Assembly: GCA_964035545.1 (NCBI GenBank)
Contig: OZ037769.1
Coordinates: forward strand, 3,379,001 to 3,443,000
Direction of reading: 5' to 3'
DNA length: 64,000 nt
Source: Bugula neritina
Taxonomy: Eukaryota; Bryozoa; Gymnolaemata; Cheilostomatida; Bugulidae
In this document: positions 57,066-64,000 of the stretch, piece by piece
How positions within the stretch are numbered: the first letter of the stretch is position 1
How the letters are laid out: every line of letters begins with the position of its first letter
The notes under the pieces: model-generated
Seen by the model: the letters and a program-made list of their open reading frames with translations, nothing else
Databases searched by the model: none
Told to the model about the DNA's origin: nothing
Program-made: the position numbers and the translations under genes

Positions 57066-60000
57066 CTAGACTGATAATGACACGTAGCTATTATACTGCT
57101 GAATATTTCTCTTCAAAATGTCCGAACACGGCCCTAGTACCCTCTCAAACCGCTGTCGGTCGAGTTTAACACATTTTAGTGGACCTTTGGCTATGACTGT
57201 AGCAGCTCTTGGTCTATCTAGTAACAGTGCAATCTCTCCTACAACACAAACAACAATGGTCACATAACTCCCTATATCTTATTATATTTTATATAAATCT
57301 ATAATAAAAAGTTAAGATAGTTCACGAGTCAATTTCATTTTAGAGCAGACAACTCTAAATCTGTTTGAAATCCAGGCAGAGAAATAAAAAAGGGCAAGGA
57401 TAAAAAAATTGATTAAAACTTGAAAATTATGAAACGTCACCTTGTAGATCAGAAAGATGAATTTCAAGTCAACACGAATACAAAAGATAATGAAGTTGAA
57501 GAAAAACTTGTTGATTAAAAACTTGCTTTCCTATCATACTACAGGGTAGCTTTGTAAATTACACAAAAAAGTTATTCAAAAACTGTGACTAAATAAATTG
57601 TTTTCTGATTTAATAAAGTAGTTGAGTTAAACAGTGATGAGATTATAGTATTCTATTAAACATATTAAGTACAGTACCAAAATAGTCTGACGCCCCGAGT
57701 TTGCCAACTTCTACCGCTTGTTTATCCTCAGGTCGCTGTTGCTGCACCACAGCAGTACCCTGTGAATAAGGAGTGTAAAGATTACCAGACTATACTATCT
57801 ACTAGGCCATAGCAACCCCCTGCTACATCATAGCAACCAGATGCTACAGCATAGCAACCTCCTGCTACATTATAGCAACCACCTGCTACATCATAGCAAC
57901 CCCCTGCTACACCATAGCAACCACCTGCTACACCATAGCAACCACCTGCTACACCATAGCAACCAGATGCTACAGCATAGCAACCTCCTGCTACATTATA
58001 GCAACCACCTGCTACATCATAGCAACCCCCTGCTACACCATAGCAACCACCTGCTACACCATAGCAACCACCTGCTACACCATAGCAACCACCTGCTACA
58101 CCATAGCAACCTCCTGCTACATTATAGCAACCACCTGCTACATCATAGCAACCCCCTGCTACACCATAGCAACCACCTGCTACACCATAGCAACCACCTG
58201 CTACACCATAGCAACCTCCTGCTACACCATAGCAACCTCCTGCTACATTATAGCAACCACCTGCTACATCATAGCAACCCCCTGCTACACCATAGCAACC
58301 TCCTGCTACACCATAGCAACCTCCTGCTACATCATAACAACCAGTAGCTGCATGCATGAAAATAATTCGGAGTTGTTGTCACATGGTGAGAAACTTTGTT
58401 ACCCTAGTAAGTTTAAGTAGTTGAGGTTCACAATAAAATGCACAACCCAGTCACCCACATGTAATATTTTACATTTACAGTATTCTATACAATACTTAAA
58501 GTGGTATTTAGAACGTAACACAAACGCCAGCAAAAGTTGAACTGACTAGTGCTTAAAAGGCTAAAGGAACAGTCCCAATCTAAGACACGGTGTATTATGC
58601 AGCTAGCATGGTATAAAAATATCGTCTGAAAACTGATTAATATATAAATACTGAAACAACGAGATTAGTTACACCCTACACCAAGCATAATGATTTAAAA
58701 CAGACTGTAAGCCTAACTTACTTACAGCCAAACATTGAGAAAATGGAAACAGAAAAAAATACCTCAATGATGAGAAAGAAATCGTCGCCAGGTTCACCCT
58801 GTCTCGTTATCACTTCCTGGTCTTCGAAGGAAACGGGTTCCAAGGCATCGGCTATGGTACATCTTTCCCACGGCTCCAGGTTCTCTATTGTTGCAAAAAG
58901 TGACAGTATTTACTATTCATATACTAAACTTTAGTATGTAATACACGTTATATAGACAGCTGTACGCCACCCTGTGTCATTAGCACAACCTGTTGTATGT
59001 ATTAGAATACTTTGGTAAGAAATGCTACCAACAACCCAGTATAATAGTAAATCAAATTAATTGTCTGTAAACATTTAAAAACTTGTCATGAATTTCAGGA
59101 GTTGTCTTATTTTATGCAAAGGTAAATGTATTAAACCTGAGATGCAAAACTCTGAGAAGATGGCAATGAAAATACCCCACAAAACCGGAGAAGATAATTA
59201 GTTACTATAAAATGGCTCATTAAAAGTTTCATATTTAAATATAATACACATCTTTTCAACAGATAAGACCAAATGTAGATCACAGTGCTAACAATGATTG
59301 CCATGTTTAAATAATGTGAAAATCAAGGAGATACCTGCGCAAAATTTGCCTTCCAGAATATAAGAGAAGTAATAAAGTATCAACTCATGAGTGAACAGAC
59401 AACTCCCTGCTTATCTACTTGAGTTTATTTAAAAAATCAGTTACAGGCAACAATTTTTTTGCATTAAACGCCCGATTTCTTCTATGCCTATGTATATGCA
59501 CATTTAACATCAGAGTAATATGAATAGTCAATGAAGAGCATTATTACACTTTATAGGGAGCAGCTGTGGTCTAGTGGTTAGAGTAAACTGTGGTGATACA
59601 ATGGCTTGTGATAACATGTAAGGAACAGGTAAGAGACACCAGGTTCTACAAATACACACTTACCTAATATCGATACTTTAGACAAGAACTCTTCATACAT
59701 CTTTCTCTTCCTTATAGTACTTCCCTGGAACAGGTAAATGCAGACGTACAGGTGTCAAAACAAGACATAACATCTCTACACTGATCCAAGGGTGTAATAA
59801 AACTCAGCTTACACTAACTCAACACTAATCTATGTCAGACAGAGCGTGTAAATCTCAAATGCAGATTGTAAAAACATGCCATCAGTTTGATGCTGCCCCA
59901 AATTTCTCAGTAAAATATTACAAGGTTCAAAGACAAGTCAGCTGATTGGCTGTTCAATTAAAAAATGTTGAACCAAACTTGGTATTGATGAGTCACTTCA

Positions 60001-63000
60001 CACCTGAATAATCACCAGATAGGCTGATGTTAGTTATATTGTATCATAGGAATGTCTGAATTCAAACTACTAGGCACAACTGTATATGATTGATAAGCCA
60101 TATTTTTCGACATTTACACCACATAGTAGGTAAATCTAGGAGAATTAAAAGCACAGCAGCAGATAGCTGTCAATATGCCATAGTCCTAAGTATAAGGGGG
60201 ATATGATGTTGGAGTTAGAAGAAAATGTACCAGAGAGCTTGGCTTCAAATATTGTTTCAAATTAACATTTTTCAGCTTATTTTCATAGGTAAACTAACAG
60301 TTATTGCTACATGCATGAATTTTTATATCATCAAAGGAATTGAAAGTGACATTAAAACTGGCAGAAGCTGAGTATTATATTCAAGTAAATGAAGTGCTAG
60401 CCTACAACAGTCTTCAGCTACAAAGCTGGGCTAGCAAACCCACCATGAGGATTCTCCTGTAACTCAGTCTATCAATGCCCCACAGTTTGACGTCTGTTTT
60501 AGCCTTAACAGTGGCGGCCCTTGGAGTGCCGTATATGAGAGCCAGCTCGCCAAAACTACCGCCTTCGCTGATGTTTAGCACCATCTGATTGTTCAAATAC
60601 ACCTCCACCTCTCCCAAGTCTATGACGTAGAAGTTGTCCCCCTCATCACCTGAGCAGAGCAATAGCCTATGTACCAGAATACACAACACACTGGCTGCAG
60701 GTCTACAGGCTATAGTATTTAACTAGTTCATATCCAGTGTACAATTCAACTTCTCATATATGCACTATTGTTTTAAATTTCATACCCTCCTTGTACAACT
60801 TCTTAGTAAATACAAATTACAAATACTATTATATTACTAGATGAACACACTGTACGATGGTACACCCAAATGAAAAACAATATTTACTCTGACATATGTA
60901 GATTGAACATTTAAACCTGCTACATGAAAAGCAACCTAAATGTCATACCAGAAAAGTGTGTAAAACATTTTATTAGGTAAAAGCTTAAAATCAAAACCTT
61001 AGACTTTTAAATTAAAAATAAACTTATTGATTACAACTCTACTAACCTTGTCGAATGATTATCTCCCCTGCATGTCTGTGTACAGGGAACATGGCATCAA
61101 ATATATCACTGAAACACAATATAAGATGAAATTATATAAAAAATTCTAATCAACATCAGGTCAAACAACTTAGTTTGTGATCACGACAACTATTACGATG
61201 TTACATAACTTCTAAAAATCAATGTGTTGCAATCAGCTAGACACTAAGTACCATTCATTTTAACAGAGCACCGACCCAACACTACCAGATAATCATTTAA
61301 AAGGGTGCAGGTTTAATCAAAAGATGGCGACCATATAACTCCAGTCTAGATGTATAAGATATAGCCACGTGTAGTCTGAGAGATGATGCTATGCAGGTAA
61401 ACTAACCTCCTCTCATTCTCATCCAGGTGTGAGAACAGCACGTTGCTAGATATGGCCTTGGACAGCGCTGCCATAGTTTTGTAGTCTTTAGGCACCACCT
61501 ACCACACAAAGACAGATGACAGAACAACAGATATTATACAGTTTTCTTCAACGTGAATTTTTCTGATCAATTATAGTATTGGGCAGTGACTGTGTGATGC
61601 AATTAGCTAGGTTCACACAACACTTTGCTTAGTTATATCAACATTTACAATCTTCTAAATAATTAGAAAGTTTTTAAAACATTTTTTACAGAGTAAATAT
61701 ATATAAACTAATAAGTCCTGAAAAAAAACTTTCCTCTGTTCATATTGAAGACAAAATCTCAACAAACATCAGCGGTATTTCAAGGTAGGCACAGCAATGG
61801 AGAAAAGCCTGTGTTCTAGATTAGAGAGGTTTAATGCCGCCATATGGACAGGCCCCTAAGCACCAACCTTACCATAATAAAAAGTGAAGACAGAAGACCT
61901 CTCAGTAATTACAGAAACTTCTAACATTATTTTATAACATTTTATAATTCAACTCCCAGTCCAAATTTCATTTTCTACACAAGAAACCAATACGATTGTT
62001 TCTTAAGATGTTTTGTGTGCTGGTGTTCCCCCTGTTCTACCCAGAAGTATATTATATACTATCATACATATCATGATATACTATCATACATATCATGATA
62101 TACACCATTTGGAAACGCATCTATACTTTTTCTTCATGTCTGGAGACCAGAAAAGGTAGAAAGAGAAGCTCACCAAACAATATAGCAGTATAGCAATACA
62201 AGTCCAGAGTGACTTGCAACCATGGTGAAGGTTTTGACTCCTAATTTCAAGCAACTCAGAAAGTAGGAAGGGAACATACATTGCAGAATGAGTAAAATGA
62301 CAACTCATAGTTATAATTACATTTGGACAGGTTTCTATTTACCAGCACCTGCTCAGTTGGCAGCACAAATATAGAGGAATGTGAGGAATAAGAACTTCAA
62401 AAAGCCCTGACTATATGTACGTTCTGGAAGGAGATAAATAGTGGTACAAGTTGATATAACTACTACTAGATGACAAAGAGCAGGTAGAGAGCTGCAGGTA
62501 GTAAGCTGCAGGTAGTAAGCTGCAGGTAGTAAGCTGCATGTAGAGATTGAGTGACCAAACCTGTGGATGACCAGATAAAACACTCAGCCATCAAAGGTCA
62601 AGCACTTTTCTAATCATTCTAATCATGTTGACAAATGTAATGCTTCAAACACTGTGACATCAGCAAGCAAATCCATCATCTACACTTCATATACTACACT
62701 CATCACGCATACTATACTTCTATACTAGGAAATACATCTTTCTAATGCACGTATATCCCTATGGAGGCAGATTCAGTGGAGTTCCAGCTACAGGTGATAT
62801 AGAAACTGCCAAATGGTAAACTACAGACCTCACAAGAAGCCAGGACAGCAAGCAGGGAAGGCATAGTCTTGCTGACAGAAAGGTAGTAGTAAACAAACGT
62901 AAGGAACAGTGGCAGCAGGGAGGTGTGAAACATGTGAGAAATTTACTGACACAGATTGGAGCACAATTTGGTAGACTGAGTTATGCTAATGTTTATATGC

Positions 63001-63377
63001 TATACTTTTGGCCACCACAAATCAACAAACTACATTGTAGATTGTATGGAGTATTCCTAACATATATATATCAGTCAGTAATTCTAAGTATAGAGTCAGC
63101 AGAGTGTAGAGTCAGCAGAGTGTAGAGTCAGCAGAGTGTAGAGTCAGCAGAGTGTAGAGTCAGCAGCTCTGAGTGGAGTCAGCAGAGTGTAGAGTCAGCA
63201 TACCTTCTTAATATAGCAGCTGGCCTCCTCTTCAGTACACACCTCTGCACTGACAGCCCCCCTTCTTGGCCTCACTTTGTTCATCTTGGTAGGGGGCAGA
63301 TCTTCTGTGTCATTCTCACTGGATATAGAATTAGTGGAGAGTCTAGACGTGACTGGCCGAGGCTTTGTGGACTCTTC
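57066..63377 (-). CDS. PRKAR1A: cAMP-dependent protein kinase type I regulatory subunit, 5' end outside window
   Basis: Eight exons: 63377-63204, 61498-61407, 61108-61047, 60649-60444, 59724-59664, 58884-58763, 57759-57678, 57238-57066, giving the last 323 residues (human RI is 381). The missing part is the N-terminal dimerisation/docking domain, to the right of the window. The inhibitor segment is [10 protein letters not shown]: Ala in place of the phospho-Ser makes it a type I pseudosubstrate. Two cAMP-binding domains follow with phosphate-binding cassettes [16 protein letters not shown] and [16 protein letters not shown], each with the essential Glu and Arg. The end SYVSLSV is typical. The holoenzyme releases active catalytic subunit on cAMP binding. 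RIalpha versus RIbeta is not meaningful for an invertebrate; the symbol denotes orthology to the RI family. Confidence 0.94.
57797..58335. repeat. 21-bp minisatellite with 126-bp higher-order period
   Basis: About 26 units of CATAGCAACCACCTGCTACAC. Variant units (CAGATGCTACAG, ACATTATAG, ACATCATAG, ACCCCCTGC) recur in order six units apart, for example ATGCTACAGC at 57841 and 57967. Both strands are open because 21 is a multiple of 3 (VAGGCYG and LLHHSNH frames); this is an artefact within a PKA-RI intron. Confidence 0.93.
59557..59600 (+). repeat. Truncated SINE head
   Basis: GAGCAGCTGTGGTCTAGTGGTTAGAG matches the box A end of the local SINE family; the rest is absent. PKA-RI intron. Confidence 0.6.
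62485..62540. repeat. 15-bp tandem repeat (AGCTGCAGGTAGTAA)n
   Basis: Four units, the last diverged (GCATGTAG). PKA-RI intron. Confidence 0.88.
63092..63200. repeat. 16-bp tandem repeat next to a splice donor
   Basis: About six units of GAGTCAGCAGAGTGTA. On the gene (minus) strand the array begins about 5 bases into the intron after exon 63377-63204 (donor GTATGCTGACTC). Confidence 0.9.
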
Positions 63378-64000
63378 CTATAACACACAACTCAACTATG
63401 TAGAGCTGAACAGTCCACTCTAATGGATCAATACTGCTACACCCCCACACCACGTGCAGCGTACCACAGTGCTTTGAGTTCTACTTTAAACTTTCTATGA
63501 CTTACAAGTTGAGAAAATCACAAAATATACAATTCACTGCAACTGTGACACTGTAAAATCAATGAGAGAAAACTACTAAATTTTATAAATCATTTCACTG
63601 AAAAATGTATAAATGTATACATTATAGCATGGTATAAGTTTACTCTGGTTACATAATACACTCGCAGAAAAATCTATACTTGTGCTAGTCATATGTATTT
63701 TCAATACAGCTTGTGGAATATTTCTGCAGAATTCAAAATCCTGACAAATAAGTCCCTTGTACAGAGTTTCAGAAAGGTGCAGAGAAATCAGTTGATGCTC
63801 AAGAGTGATAAAAAATACTGATGATTTTAGATTAATTCAGTAGTGCAGAAATATGTAATAGTAGCAGAGTGCAGAAATATGTAAGAGTAGCTAAGTGTAG
63901 ATTAGTCTTTCAAAATTAGTTGAAGAAAAAAAGTAGAGAGACTGGAGTAGGTAACAGATGCATCTTAAGGAGGATAGACAGAGTAGAGTGATTGACGTGC
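63378..64000. other. Upstream intron of the PKA regulatory subunit
   Basis: No further exon in phase was seen; the dimerisation/docking exons must be beyond the window. Confidence 0.5.

Noticed and set aside
57782-58357. Open frames of 191 and 168 codons on opposite strands
   Set aside because: Both arise from a 21-bp tandem repeat with no stop. They have heptad monotony and no splice or start context, and they lie inside a PKA-RI intron.

Overview
This is a eukaryotic window from an animal nuclear genome. It is AT-rich and dense in introns. Every intron placed here is GT-AG, genes lie on both strands, micro- and minisatellites are abundant, and there are tRNA-derived SINEs and short inverted-repeat transposons. 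The gene set (sperm-type LRR/guanylate kinase LRGUK, AK6, PKA type I regulatory subunit, SDR42E1-like, Schlafen-like AlbA protein, secreted FAD oxidase) fits an invertebrate, perhaps a lophotrochozoan. That placement is inference; nothing in the window fixes the phylum. All exon models were spliced by hand from open frames, splice consensus and phase, with no transcript data.

Layout. 0.9-4.0 kb: an unrecognised charged protein on the minus strand, 3' end unresolved. 5.7-13.3 kb: LRGUK on the plus strand in 15 coding exons, head-to-head with the unknown gene. 13.8-15.7 kb: AK6 on the minus strand, convergent with LRGUK. 16.6-22.6 kb: a dynamin/EHD-like GTPase with two C-terminal membrane segments, divergent from AK6. 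24.4-30.5 and 32.5-36.0 kb: two tandem paralogous four-pass membrane proteins. 37.0-39.9 kb: a compact Schlafen-like AlbA-domain protein (minus). 40.8-41.2 kb: a solo LTR upstream of it. 42.2-47.1 kb: an SDR42E1-like dehydrogenase (plus). 48.5 kb: tRNA-Val(AAC). 49.6-55.5 kb: a secreted berberine-bridge-type FAD oxidase (plus). 57.1-63.4 kb: the PKA RI regulatory subunit (minus), whose N-terminal exons lie beyond the right edge.

The genes do not form an obvious pathway; they look like an ordinary run of animal loci. The most unusual pattern is structural: tandem repeats sit against exon edges. In three genes (GTPase, tetraspan B, SDR42E1-like) a minisatellite begins at an exon/intron junction and copies the splice donor itself 15, 5 and 7 times. 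In two of them the unit is a multiple of three and the frame stays open through several donors, so alternative donors could add whole 14- or 13-residue blocks. An acceptor-side duplication occurs in AK6. Other notable items are a foldback MITE nested inside a SINE, a solo LTR carrying a perfect kappaB-type palindrome next to its TATA box upstream of the Schlafen-like gene, and a long GC-rich hairpin inside that LTR.
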